Below, one piece after another: positions 17,356-25,287 of a stretch of 64,000 nt of DNA. The notes below the pieces were generated by a model. It searched no databases and was not told where the DNA came from. It was given only the letters and a program-made list of their open reading frames with translations. The stretch's first letter is position 1, and every line of letters starts with the position of its first letter. The stretch is from Streptomyces sp. PsTaAH-137 (GTDB lineage Bacteria > Actinomycetota > Actinomycetes > Streptomycetales > Streptomycetaceae). The translations under genes were made by a program, and so were the position numbers. The DNA lies in the NCBI RefSeq assembly GCF_003259365.1, contig NZ_QLLY01000005.1, forward strand, positions 124,001 to 188,000. The letters are read 5' to 3'.

Positions 17356-17645
17356 GGCTGGCCAACGACATCCTGCTCAACGCCGCCCTGACCCTGATCG
17401 TCCTCGCGGGCGTGCTGTTGCTCATCCGCATCTGGCGCGGCCCTTCGATGCTGGACCGGGCCGTCGCCGTCGACGTGGCGGCGGTGCTGATCATCGCGGG
17501 GATCGGGGTGGACGCGGCGATGACCCGGACCCGCTACTACCTGTCGATCATGCTGGTCCTCGCCTTCCTCGGCTTCACCAGCTCGGTCGGCATCGCCCGG
17601 TTCATCGCCTCCCGCGACCGCGCGGGCACCAAGGAGCGCCCGTGA
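17352..17645 (+). CDS. mrpF: Mrp antiporter subunit F
   Basis: A 97-residue protein with three TM helices and the conserved segment RIWRGPSMLDRAVAVDV that defines MrpF. GTG 17352 overlaps mrpE and the stop overlaps mrpG, both in GTGA. MrpF is a small membrane subunit of the Mrp antiporter. Length and order match the family. Confidence 0.93.
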   Translation: MRLANDILLNAALTLIVLAGVLLLIRIWRGPSMLDRAVAVDVAAVLIIAGIGVDAAMTRTRYYLSIMLVLAFLGFTSSVGIARFIASRDRAGTKERP

Positions 17646-18007
17646 ACGCCTGGCAGCAGACGGCCGATCTGGCCGGCTCGATCCTGCTCTTCCTGGGTGC
17701 CGCGGTCTGTCTGGCCGGCGTCATCGGGATGCTCACGCTGCCCGACGTCCTCACGCGCAGCGCCACCGCGACCAATCCGCAGACGTTCGGGATGCTGCTG
17801 CTCGTGGCCGGTCTCGCGCTGCGGCTGCGCTCCGGGGTCGACCTCGGCACGCTCGCCCTCGTCGCCTTCTTCCAGCTCCTGACCAGCGCCGTCGCCGCCC
17901 ACTTGGTCGCGCGAGCCGCGTACCGCACCGGCCAGACGGGCGACTGCGCCCTTCTCTACGACGAGTTGAGCGCCCCGGAGAGCGGTCGGCGGCCGCCTAG
18001 CGCTTGA
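17642..18007 (+). CDS. mrpG: Mrp antiporter subunit G
   Basis: A 121-residue MrpG subunit with three TM helices and the family motif GVIGMLTLPDVLTRSATATNPQTFG. Last gene of the mrp operon. Its final 11 bases overlap the end of the convergent apnO-like gene, leaving no room for an intergenic terminator, so transcripts of the two operons are expected to run into each other. Confidence 0.93.
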   Translation: MNAWQQTADLAGSILLFLGAAVCLAGVIGMLTLPDVLTRSATATNPQTFGMLLLVAGLALRLRSGVDLGTLALVAFFQLLTSAVAAHLVARAAYRTGQTGDCALLYDELSAPESGRRPPSA

Positions 18008-18860
18008 TCTCCTTGATCTTCAGCATGCGCGTGATGACCTTGTCGAGCTCGGCGTCGTCGAAGACCTTCTTCCAGTCGTCACGGACGATCGACTCACGGC
18101 CGTAGTCCATGGCGATGAGGCACGCGTCCGAGAACGGGTTCGAGCCCTTGAGGGTGTTGGCGAGGGCCACCTGGGTGTGGCCGAGGAGCATCGCGCGGGC
18201 CGCCTTCTCGGGGACGCCGACGGTGTGCACGGTCTCGTGCAGAGCCTCGGTGAGCAGCGCGCCGACCATGCAGGCGATGGTCTCGACGAGCGTCGGCTCC
18301 AGGACGGCGAGCTGCTTGACGGTGACCCAGTGGACGTCGACCACGGGCGCGTACATGACGCGGATGACGGAGTCGGCGAGCGCCTGCTTGTCGGCGTCGC
18401 CGCCCTCGTACGCGGCGACGACCTCCTGCGGGGCGGCGATGCCGCCGAAGGTGTCCTGCCACTCCTCCTTGGTGGTGCGCTCCAGGAAGACCGACGGGTG
18501 GCAGGGGTGGGCGCAGGCGTAGTGCACGTCGTCGCGGGCGAGGAGCAGGCCCGCGTAGGCGGCGGCCGGGTCGAGGGTGAGGACGACGGCGCCGGGCTTC
18601 ATCAGCGGCACCAACTGCTCGGAGACGGTGCCGAGGACGATGTCGGGGACCGCGAGGATCACGACGTCGGCCTCCTTGGCCGCGACGTCGGAGTCGGTCA
18701 GTTCGCGGCCGAGGGAGCGGATGAGTTCCTGCCCCTTCTCGGACGCCTCGCTGAAGAGGACCCGGAAGTCGCTCTTCACCAGGTTGTTGGAGACCCGCTG
18801 GCCCATCTTGCCCGCGGCCCCGATGACGGCGACGGTCTTGTTCTCGGTGGCCATGGTCAT
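17997..18860 (-). CDS. apnO: Probable D-apionate oxidoisomerase (ApnO-type, PGDH_C family)
   Basis: A 287-residue protein with an N-terminal Rossmann fold (VAVIGAAGKMGQRV at residues 6-19) and the C-terminal domain of the phosphogluconate-dehydrogenase-like family that includes ApnO. ApnO converts D-apionate to 3-oxo-isoapionate. The assignment rests mainly on the neighbours: genes matching a 3-oxo-isoapionate decarboxylase, two erythrulose-phosphate isomerases, an erythrulose kinase and an MFS importer lie in one operon. ATG 18860 overlaps the upstream stop (ATGA) and has GAGGAG just before it. A different branched or keto sugar-acid substrate is possible. Confidence 0.75.
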   Translation of the reverse strand: MTMATENKTVAVIGAAGKMGQRVSNNLVKSDFRVLFSEASEKGQELIRSLGRELTDSDVAAKEADVVILAVPDIVLGTVSEQLVPLMKPGAVVLTLDPAAAYAGLLLARDDVHYACAHPCHPSVFLERTTKEEWQDTFGGIAAPQEVVAAYEGGDADKQALADSVIRVMYAPVVDVHWVTVKQLAVLEPTLVETIACMVGALLTEALHETVHTVGVPEKAARAMLLGHTQVALANTLKGSNPFSDACLIAMDYGRESIVRDDWKKVFDDAELDKVITRMLKIKEIKR

Positions 18861-19657
18861 GCGCTCCTCAGAAGGGTGGTGATGCTGGTGTGCGTCCACT
18901 GGTGTTCGAGCCGGACGGTGGCTTCGAAGCCCTCGTCCTGCCACGGGAGCCAGTGCTCCACGATCTGGTTGATGCCGCGCTCGTGCGGCCGGACCGCCGC
19001 GATCATGGCGGCGTGGTCCAGGAGGCCGGTGCCCAGCGGGCAGCCGGCGTAGGTGAAGCCGACCCAGCCGTCGCGGCGGGTGAAGGCGAAGTCCTTGACG
19101 TGGATGTTCACGGTGTGCGCGGCGGTGGCCGCGACGACGTCGGCCGGGCGTTCCAGGCGGGCGACGCTGTTGCCCGGGTCGAGGACGATGCCGAGGTGGG
19201 GGTCGTCGATGGCGCGGACGATGCGCATCAGGTCGTCGGTGGCGATCTGCTCGTACGTCTCCAGGCCGAGGGTGACCCCGGCCGCCGCGTACCGCGGCAC
19301 GGCCTCGCCGAGCAGGGCCGCGGCCTCGTCGACCGTGGGCCGCAGGGCGGGCGTGTGGGTCATGGAGCGGACCAGCTTCACGCCCAACTGCTCGGCCATG
19401 TCGAGGTACTTGAGCAGGTGCTCGGGGGTGATGCCTCGGGTGCCGAGTTCCAGGGTGAGGCCGAGGTCGCGGGCGGCTTCCTTGACGTCGGCGAGGCGCG
19501 CGGCGTCGTAGGTCTCGATGGCCGGGTAGTCGCAGATCTGGAAGACCTGTCCGCCCAGTTCCTTGGTGTCGACGAGCATGTCGAGGAGCGACAGCGGCTT
19601 GGGCGCGCGCTCGGAGATCCGCCAGAAGTAGGCGTAGGTGCTGATGCCGTACGCCAT
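18857..19657 (-). CDS. oiaC: Xylose-isomerase-like TIM barrel; probable 3-oxo-isoapionate decarboxylase
   Basis: A 266-residue AP-endonuclease-2/xylose-isomerase-like TIM barrel. Metal-ligand segments of the family are visible: LETYEQ, IVLDPGNS, NIHVKDFAF and QIVEHWLPWQ. In the D-apionate pathway described by Carter, Gerlt and colleagues, OiaC is a TIM-barrel protein that decarboxylates 3-oxo-isoapionate to L-erythrulose. Position between apnO-like and triose-isomerase-like genes supports that role over a simple sugar epimerase. The ATG at 19657 shares its A with the preceding TGA; a GTG at 19660 is an alternative. Reaction inferred from context. Confidence 0.65.
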   Translation of the reverse strand: MAYGISTYAYFWRISERAPKPLSLLDMLVDTKELGGQVFQICDYPAIETYDAARLADVKEAARDLGLTLELGTRGITPEHLLKYLDMAEQLGVKLVRSMTHTPALRPTVDEAAALLGEAVPRYAAAGVTLGLETYEQIATDDLMRIVRAIDDPHLGIVLDPGNSVARLERPADVVAATAAHTVNIHVKDFAFTRRDGWVGFTYAGCPLGTGLLDHAAMIAAVRPHERGINQIVEHWLPWQDEGFEATVRLEHQWTHTSITTLLRSA

Positions 19658-20427
19658 CACGCCACCGCCGCGGGGGACTTCATGGCCTCGATCTCGTCGA
19701 GGATCCGGCCGACGGCCGCCGGGTCGTGGGCGAAGCGGCCCAGGAAGAGTCCGCCGGTGGAGTCGCCGAGCCGGGTGAGCAGGCCGGGGCCCGCGCTGCC
19801 GCCGTAGATCACGGTCGAACCGGCGTGCTGCGGACGGGAGTCGAGCCATGCGCGCAGCGCGCCGCACACCGTCGTGATGTGGTCGGGCGAGGCGGGTTCG
19901 GGGGCGCCGATGGCCCACTGCGGCTCGTAGGCGAGGACGACGCTGCCGCGCAGGCCGTACAGGAGGCGGGCGGCCTCGGCGACGGTGCGGCGGGCGGCCT
20001 CCGCGGGGTCGACGGGGTCGAGTTCGCCGACGCACAGGACGGGCGTGAGCCGGTTGCGCAGCGCGGCCGCGGTCTTGGCGGCGACCACGGTGTCGCCCTC
20101 GCCGTACAGGCGGCGCCGCTCGGCGTGGCCGACCTCGGCGTAGCGGCAGCCGATCTCCCACAGGTAGGAGCCGGAGACCTCGCCGGTGTACGCGCCGGCG
20201 TCCTCGGTGGCGATGTCCTGGGCGCCGACGGCGACGGCGCTACGCGCCAGGATGCCGGCGACGGGCACGATCGCCGGGAAGGCGGGGAGCACGAAGAGGC
20301 GGGCGGCGCCGCTGGTGACGGCGGGGTGCGTGTCGGCCAGTTCGACGGTCTTGCGCGCCCAGTTGAGGGTGTCGTGGTGGCCGAAGTACATCTTCAGGCT
20401 CACCCCGAGCAGGACGGGGGGTGTCAT
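19657..20427 (-). CDS. lerI: Triosephosphate-isomerase-like protein; probable L-erythrulose-1-phosphate isomerase
   Basis: A 256-residue TIM-family enzyme with the catalytic residues intact: Lys12 in GVSLKMYFG, His101 in EVGHAERR and Glu168 in LAYEPQWAIG. The departures GVSLKMYF (for GNWKMN) and GVIYGGSAGPGLL fit the tetrulose-phosphate branch (LerI/EryH) rather than the glycolytic enzyme. LerI converts L-erythrulose 1-phosphate to D-erythrulose 4-phosphate. Starts in a GTGATG overlap with the rpiB-like gene. Glycolytic TIM activity is a possible alternative. Confidence 0.75.
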   Translation of the reverse strand: MTPPVLLGVSLKMYFGHHDTLNWARKTVELADTHPAVTSGAARLFVLPAFPAIVPVAGILARSAVAVGAQDIATEDAGAYTGEVSGSYLWEIGCRYAEVGHAERRRLYGEGDTVVAAKTAAALRNRLTPVLCVGELDPVDPAEAARRTVAEAARLLYGLRGSVVLAYEPQWAIGAPEPASPDHITTVCGALRAWLDSRPQHAGSTVIYGGSAGPGLLTRLGDSTGGLFLGRFAHDPAAVGRILDEIEAMKSPAAVA

Positions 20428-20900
20428 CACGCGGCCTCGGACTCGCTCTCGTAGTCCACCATGAGCTGGACCTTCGCGGCGGACGGGGAGGTCTCGTCGA
20501 AGCGGTAGGTGAGCCATTCGGCGGCGAGGCGGCGGGCCAGTTCGAGGCCGACGACGCGCTGGCCGAAGGTCAGCACCTGGGCGTTGTTGGAGAGGATCGC
20601 GCGCTCCACGGAGAAGGAGTCGTGGGCGGTGACCGCGCGGATCCCCTTGACCTTGTTGGCGGCGATCGCGACGCCGAGGCCGGTGCCGCACACGAGGAGC
20701 GCCCGGTCGGCCTCGCCGCGGGCGACGAGTTCGGCGGCCGCGATGGCGATCTCGGGGTAGGCGGTGTGCCCGTCGGCGTCCACGCCCACGTCGGTGACGG
20801 AGGCGACGAGGCCGCTGGCCTCGAAGTCCCGCTTGAGGGCTTCCTTGTACTGGAGTCCGGCGTCGTCGCAGCCGACGACGATCCGCAGCTTGTCGCTCAT
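20427..20900 (-). CDS. derI: RpiB/LacAB-family isomerase; probable D-erythrulose-4-phosphate isomerase
   Basis: A 157-residue RpiB-type sugar-phosphate isomerase. The active-site cysteine is Cys71 in [22 protein letters not shown], and His93 lies in [11 protein letters not shown]. In tetritol and apionate pathways this family (DerI/EryI) converts D-erythrulose 4-phosphate to D-erythrose 4-phosphate for the pentose phosphate pathway. AGGACACCAGAG precedes the ATG, and the stop overlaps the start of lerI. Ribose-5-phosphate isomerase activity cannot be excluded by sequence alone. Confidence 0.78.
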   Translation of the reverse strand: MSDKLRIVVGCDDAGLQYKEALKRDFEASGLVASVTDVGVDADGHTAYPEIAIAAAELVARGEADRALLVCGTGLGVAIAANKVKGIRAVTAHDSFSVERAILSNNAQVLTFGQRVVGLELARRLAAEWLTYRFDETSPSAAKVQLMVDYESESEAA

Positions 20901-20921
20901 CTCTGGTGTCCTTAGGGGGAG

Positions 20922-22649
20922 TTAGCGGCGGGGGGCGAGCGCGCCGTGCACGGCGCGGACGATCAGGGCGAGGGAGTGCGCGCCTGCGTCGGGCGTGCCG
21001 AGGGACTTCTCGGCGTGCGGACGGGCGCGGCCCATGCGGGGCAGCAGGTGCGCGGTGTCGCGGGCGGCCCGCTCGGCGGCGGTGGCGGCGGTGTCCCAGG
21101 CGGCGGTCAACTCCGCTCCGGACGCGACCTGTTGGTACAGGTTCTCGGCGAAGGGGACGAGGACGTCGACCATGGTCTTGTCGCCGACCTCGGCGCCGCC
21201 GGTCTCGCGGACGCCGTCCGACGCCGCGCGGACTCCGTGGGCGACGGTCGCCGGGGTCGGCCGTTCGGTGTCGCCGAGCGCGTCGGCGAGGGAGCGCAGG
21301 ATGATGCCCCACAGGGCGCCGGAGGTGCCGCCCGCCTTGTCGGCCCAGGCGTCCCCGGCGGCGGCCAGCAGCGAACCGGCGCCCGCTCCGCAGGCCGCTG
21401 CGCGTTCGGCGGCCGTGTGGGCGCCGGCCGAGCCGCGCCGCATGCCGATGCCGTGGTCGCCGTCACCGGCGACGGCGTCGATGCGGCCGAGTTCGTCGGC
21501 GTGCGTGTCGACGGTCTCCTTGAGGCGGCGCAGCGCGTCGAGGGCGGTGGCCGCGGCGGCCCGGGACTCCTCGGTCGCCTCGTAGGACCGCTCTTCGGGC
21601 GCCGTGTCGTCCGGCTCCTCGTCGGCGGGGGCGGCCTCGGGGACCGCGCCCTTGCGGAAGGCGGGGGTATCGGCGGGCGCGGTCCACAGGGCTTCGAGGT
21701 CGTCGTCGAGCCAGGTCAGGGTGAGGGAGACGCCGGCCATGTCGAAGCTGGTGACGAGTTCGCCGACCTCGGGGTCGACGATCGTGACCCCGGCCTCGTC
21801 GAGCAGCCGGGCCACGCGGCGGTAGACGACGAAGAGTTCCTCGTACTTGACCGAGCCGAGGCCGTTGAGGATGACGGCGGCGCGCTGTCCGCGCGGGCCC
21901 GTGACGTCCTCGGGGAGTTCCTTGAGGAGCGCGGAGACGAGGAGATCGGCGGCCTCGTCGGCGGTGGGCACGGCCTCCTCGCCGATGCCGGGTTCGCCGT
22001 GGATCCCGAGGCCGACGGCGGTGCGGCCCTCGGGGACGGTGAACAGGGGGTGGTCCGCGCCCGGCAGGGTGCAGCCGGAGAAGGCGATGCCGAAGGAGCG
22101 GGTACGGGCGTTGGCGCGCTCGGCGACCTGCGCCACGTCCTCCAGCGGTCGGCCCTGTTCGGCGGCGGCGGACGCGGCCTTGAAGACGGGCAGGTCACCA
22201 GCGATGCCGCGGCGCTTGTGGGACTCGGCGGGGGCGGCGCTGGATATGTCGTCGGTGACGGCGAAGGTGCGGGTGGGTATCCCGTCGGCGGTCAGGGTCC
22301 GGGCGGCCTGTCCGAAGTGGAGGACGTCGCCCGCGTAGTTGCCGAAGAGGAGGAGGACGCCGCCGTCGGCCTGGGCGGCGCGGGCGACCGTGGCGATCTG
22401 CTGGGCGGACGGCGAGGCGAAGACGTTGCCGACGGCGGCGCCGTGCGCGAGGCCTTGGCCGACGAGCCCGGAGAAGGCCGGGTAGTGGCCGGAGCCGCCG
22501 CCGATGACCACCGCGACCTGGCCGGGCGTCCTGGCGGTGGCGCGGACCACGCCGCCCCGGACGGGGCGCACCCAGCGGCGGTGGGCGGCGGCGAACCCTT
22601 CGAGGGCCTCGTCGGCGAAGGCTGCGGGGTCGTTGTAGAGGCGGGTCAT
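20922..22649 (-). CDS. lerK: DhaKL-fusion kinase; probable L-erythrulose kinase
   Basis: A 575-residue fused dihydroxyacetone-kinase-type protein. The N-terminal DhaK domain (to about residue 330) has VIGGGSGHYPAF and the substrate-binding His217 in GLGIHGEPG. An acidic linker (about 345-375) is followed by an ATP-binding DhaL domain with AVAGDGDHGIGM and DKAGGTSGALWG. ATP-dependent DhaKL fusions include glycerone kinases and the tetrulose kinases LerK and DerK. Given the neighbouring LerI- and DerI-type isomerases, L-erythrulose is the likely substrate. ATG 22649 overlaps the transporter stop (ATGA). Confidence 0.8.
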   Translation of the reverse strand: MTRLYNDPAAFADEALEGFAAAHRRWVRPVRGGVVRATARTPGQVAVVIGGGSGHYPAFSGLVGQGLAHGAAVGNVFASPSAQQIATVARAAQADGGVLLLFGNYAGDVLHFGQAARTLTADGIPTRTFAVTDDISSAAPAESHKRRGIAGDLPVFKAASAAAEQGRPLEDVAQVAERANARTRSFGIAFSGCTLPGADHPLFTVPEGRTAVGLGIHGEPGIGEEAVPTADEAADLLVSALLKELPEDVTGPRGQRAAVILNGLGSVKYEELFVVYRRVARLLDEAGVTIVDPEVGELVTSFDMAGVSLTLTWLDDDLEALWTAPADTPAFRKGAVPEAAPADEEPDDTAPEERSYEATEESRAAAATALDALRRLKETVDTHADELGRIDAVAGDGDHGIGMRRGSAGAHTAAERAAACGAGAGSLLAAAGDAWADKAGGTSGALWGIILRSLADALGDTERPTPATVAHGVRAASDGVRETGGAEVGDKTMVDVLVPFAENLYQQVASGAELTAAWDTAATAAERAARDTAHLLPRMGRARPHAEKSLGTPDAGAHSLALIVRAVHGALAPRR

Positions 22650-24007
22650 CGCAGGAGGTCCTTCTCGGTGGTGGTGCGCGTGCGGGAGGCGAGCCGGATC
22701 ATCAGCGCGGCGGAGAGCAGCATCAGGGCGCCCACTAGGTAGAGCGGCACGTAGTAGGCGCCGGTCCAGTCCTTGAGCCAGCCGGTGATGTAGCTGGCGG
22801 CGAAGCCCGCGAGGTTGCCCGCAGTGTTGATCAGGGCGATGCCCGCGGCGGCGGCCGCTCCGGTCAGGAAGCGGGAGGGCAGGGCCCAGAACACCGGCAG
22901 CGCGGCGAAGATCGAGCAGGCGGTGACGGTGATGACGGCGACGGTCGCGGTCGGCGAGCCCATGTACAGCGCGAGCGGGATCGAGATGCCGCCGACGATC
23001 GCCGGGGCGGCGACGTGCCAGGTGCTGGTGCCGTGCCGGGTGGCGTGGCGGGACCAGAAGAAGAGGACGACGGCGGCGGGCAGGTACGGGATCGCGGTGA
23101 TCCACGCCTTGTCCATCACGCTGAACGTGGTGTCGTACTGCTCCTGGAAGCCGTTGATGATCGTCGGCAGGAAGAACGCGAGCGCGTACAGGCCGTAGAC
23201 GAAGCCGAAGTAGACGAGGGCGAGGGTCCACACCCGGCCGTTGGTGAAGGCGGCCTTCAGGTCGCCCTTGGCATGGGCGGCCTCGTGGCCGGTCTTGCCG
23301 GAGTTCTCGGCGGCGAGTTCGCCGGTGAGCCAGTCCTTCTCCTCGGTGGTGAGCCACTTCGCGTCGGCGGGCCGGTCGATCAGGTAGAACCAGGCGATGA
23401 CGCCGAGCAGGATCGCCGGGATGGACACGAAGAGGAACATCACGCGCCAGCCCTCCAGGCCGAACAGGCCGTGGTGGCCGATCAGCCAGCCCGCGAGCGG
23501 GGCGCCGAAGACCGTGGTCAGCGGCTGGGCGAGGTAGAAGAGGCCGAGGATCTTGGTGCGGTGGCGGCTGGGCACCCACTGACTGAGGAAGAGGATGGCC
23601 CCGGGGAAGAAGCCGGCCTCGGCGACGCCGAGCAGGAAGCGCAGCGTGTAGAGCTCGCCGCTGCTGTTCACCCAGGTGAAGAGGAGCGAGACGATGCCCC
23701 AGGTGACCATGATCCGGGCGAGCCAGCGGCGGGCGCCGAAGCGGTGCAGGGCCATGTTGCTCGGGATCTCGAGCACGATGTAGCCGATGAAGAAGACCCC
23801 GGAGGCGAAGCCGAACTGGGCGGCGGTGAGTGCCAGGTCGTCACCCATCCCGTTGGGTTCCGCGAACGACACGGCGGTCCGGTCCAGGTAGTTCACGAAG
23901 AACATCAGGGCCACGAAGGGCACGAGACGGATCGAGATCTTCCTGATGGCCGACGTCTCGACGGCTGATCGCGACTCCGGCACGGGTGGCGCGGTGCTGG
24001 CAGGCAT
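22646..24007 (-). CDS. MFS transporter, anion:cation symporter type (probable apionate importer)
   Basis: A 453-residue, 12-TM major facilitator with features of the ACS family, which imports organic and sugar acids: FFVNYLDRTAVSFA in TM1, GIVSLLFTWVNSSGELYTLRFLLGVAEAGFFPGAILFLSQWVP around TM4, and a hydrophilic central loop. ATG 24007 is preceded by GAGGAG six bases upstream. It is the first gene of the minus-strand operon, divergent from a GntR regulator. Substrate assignment to D-apionate or a related acid is from context only. Confidence 0.85.
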   Translation of the reverse strand: MPASTAPPVPESRSAVETSAIRKISIRLVPFVALMFFVNYLDRTAVSFAEPNGMGDDLALTAAQFGFASGVFFIGYIVLEIPSNMALHRFGARRWLARIMVTWGIVSLLFTWVNSSGELYTLRFLLGVAEAGFFPGAILFLSQWVPSRHRTKILGLFYLAQPLTTVFGAPLAGWLIGHHGLFGLEGWRVMFLFVSIPAILLGVIAWFYLIDRPADAKWLTTEEKDWLTGELAAENSGKTGHEAAHAKGDLKAAFTNGRVWTLALVYFGFVYGLYALAFFLPTIINGFQEQYDTTFSVMDKAWITAIPYLPAAVVLFFWSRHATRHGTSTWHVAAPAIVGGISIPLALYMGSPTATVAVITVTACSIFAALPVFWALPSRFLTGAAAAAGIALINTAGNLAGFAASYITGWLKDWTGAYYVPLYLVGALMLLSAALMIRLASRTRTTTEKDLLR

Positions 24008-24132
24008 GGCGGCTCCTCGACTCTCCGGACAACTCTGTCCGGACTGGCGGCACTCTCGGCGCACGGGACACGTCAGCGGGGGCTGACCCCACCCGGTGGG
24101 CCGATCCGGTCGTCACGCTATGCCCGATTCTC

Positions 24133-24149
24133 AAATTGGTCACCAATTT
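24133..24149. promoter_or_regulatory. Perfect palindrome, candidate GntR operator in the transporter promoter region
   Basis: AAATTGGT C ACCAATTT: two 8-bp arms with a one-base centre, 126 bp upstream of the MFS start and in an AT-rich patch unusual for this DNA. TGGT/ACCA half-sites are typical of FadR-subfamily GntR operators, although the one-base centre is shorter than the usual three. A partial copy (ACCAATGTGGT) abuts it at 24150-24160. Confidence 0.6.
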
Positions 24150-24257
24150 ACCAATGTGGTGAGCGTCGCACTTCCCCGTCGTGGTTGAACCCTTGACAAA
24201 GCAGGTGGGAGGGCGCAGAACGCGGGCGGGAGCCGGTCGCGGCGGGCGGTCTGGTCT

Positions 24258-24276
24258 ACTGGTGACCGTGACCAGT
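24258..24276. promoter_or_regulatory. Candidate autoregulatory GntR operator over the regulator start codon
   Basis: ACTGGT-N7-ACCAGT: perfect 6-bp arms that span the GTG start codons at 24262 and 24268. TCTACT at 24255-24260 could be the -10 of a leaderless transcript starting at 24268, so a bound repressor would cover transcription start. Confidence 0.4.
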
Positions 24277-25023
24277 CAGCCCGCTTCCGCCGCCTCAGAA
24301 CCCCAGCCGGACCTCGCCCGGCTCCTGCGCCCCGTGGTGCGGGAGTCCTCGGTGAGCGAGGTCGCCAAGCGGCTGCTCGACCACCTCTCGGCGGGCAACA
24401 TCAGGCCGGGCACCCGGCTGCCGGCCGAACGCCAGCTCGCCGAGGCGCTGGGCGTGGCGCGCTCCAGCGTGCGCGGGGCGCTGTCCGCGCTCGACGTGCT
24501 CGGCATCGTCGAGATCCGGCCGGGTTCGGGGTCGTACGTGCGCGAGGGCACGTCGGAGTTCCTGCCGCGCGCGATCAACTGGGGCCTGATGCTCGGGCAG
24601 CGGCGCACCCAGGACCTGGTCGAGGTGCGCACGTACATGGAGGGCGTCTCGGCGCGGCTCGCGGCCGAGCGGGCCACCGACGAGGACGTGGCGCGCCTGG
24701 AGGAGCACCTGCGGGACATGCGCGAGGCGGGCGGGGACGTCAAGGCGTTCGTCGACGCCGACATCGCCTTCCATCTGGAGTGCGCGAACATCGCGCGCAA
24801 CACGGTGCTGAGCGACATCCTGCACAGCATCCGGGCGCTGCTCCAGGTCTGGATGGAGCGAGTGAACGACATCGAGGGCACCGTCACCGGCACCCTCTGC
24901 GAGCACGACGCCGTGCTGGAGGCCATCCGGTCGCGCGACCCCGAGGCCGCGGACCGGGCGATGGCCGAGCACATGCGGATGGCGAGCGAGCGGCTGCAGA
25001 CGTCCATCGGCGACCTCGCCTGA
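24268..25023 (+). CDS. GntR/FadR-subfamily transcriptional regulator
   Basis: About 251 residues. A winged HTH (VAKRLLDHLSAGNIRPGTRLPAERQLAEALGVARSSVRGALSALDVLGIVEIRPGSGSYV) is followed by an all-helical FCD ligand-binding domain, with metal-ligand-type positions in DADIAFHLECANIARN and LCEHDAVLEAIRSRD. Divergent from the apionate-type operon and presumably its repressor. GTG 24268 or 24262 is more plausible than starts farther upstream, where the translation is arginine/glycine-rich. There is no ribosome-binding site, consistent with a leaderless message. The ligand is probably a pathway acid such as apionate. Confidence 0.85.
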   Translation: MTSQPASAASEPQPDLARLLRPVVRESSVSEVAKRLLDHLSAGNIRPGTRLPAERQLAEALGVARSSVRGALSALDVLGIVEIRPGSGSYVREGTSEFLPRAINWGLMLGQRRTQDLVEVRTYMEGVSARLAAERATDEDVARLEEHLRDMREAGGDVKAFVDADIAFHLECANIARNTVLSDILHSIRALLQVWMERVNDIEGTVTGTLCEHDAVLEAIRSRDPEAADRAMAEHMRMASERLQTSIGDLA

Positions 25024-25072
25024 GACGCCCGCACCGCACGCCAACACCCCTTTACCTAATGGGACTTGGGGC

Positions 25073-25213
25073 CTACTCCGGCCGGGCGTCCCGCTCCTTC
25101 GCGTGGGCGGCGATGTCCCGGCCGACCTGGTGGCCGAAGACCGTCGCGGGGCCGATGTTCGCCCCGTATCCCGGGTAGCCGCCGCCGAAGACGGAGACCG
25201 CCGAGGTGCCCAC
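25073..25213 (-). pseudogene. C-terminal remnant of an FAD-dependent dehydrogenase
   Basis: The minus-strand frame ending at 25073 encodes about 45 residues containing SVFGGGYPGYGANIGPATVFG and QVGRDIAAHAKE, the typical C-terminal end of FAD-binding fumarate-reductase/ketosteroid-dehydrogenase-type proteins, where the chain closes on the FAD. Upstream in the same frame the match stops and the sequence becomes arginine-rich noise before the GNAT gene. Only the last piece of the gene survives, so this is a decayed remnant, probably left by a deletion. Confidence 0.65.
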
Positions 25214-25287
25214 CGCGCACCAACCGACTCGGCGCACGCGGCGCAGGCCGCGAGCTGGGCCAGCCGGACGGCGTGCTCTCGGGAGGA

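Noticed and set aside
19657-20900. Glycolytic triosephosphate isomerase and ribose-5-phosphate isomerase
   Set aside because: Both lie coupled inside an operon with an erythrulose-type kinase, and the TIM protein lacks the usual GNWKMN wording. Housekeeping copies are expected elsewhere.
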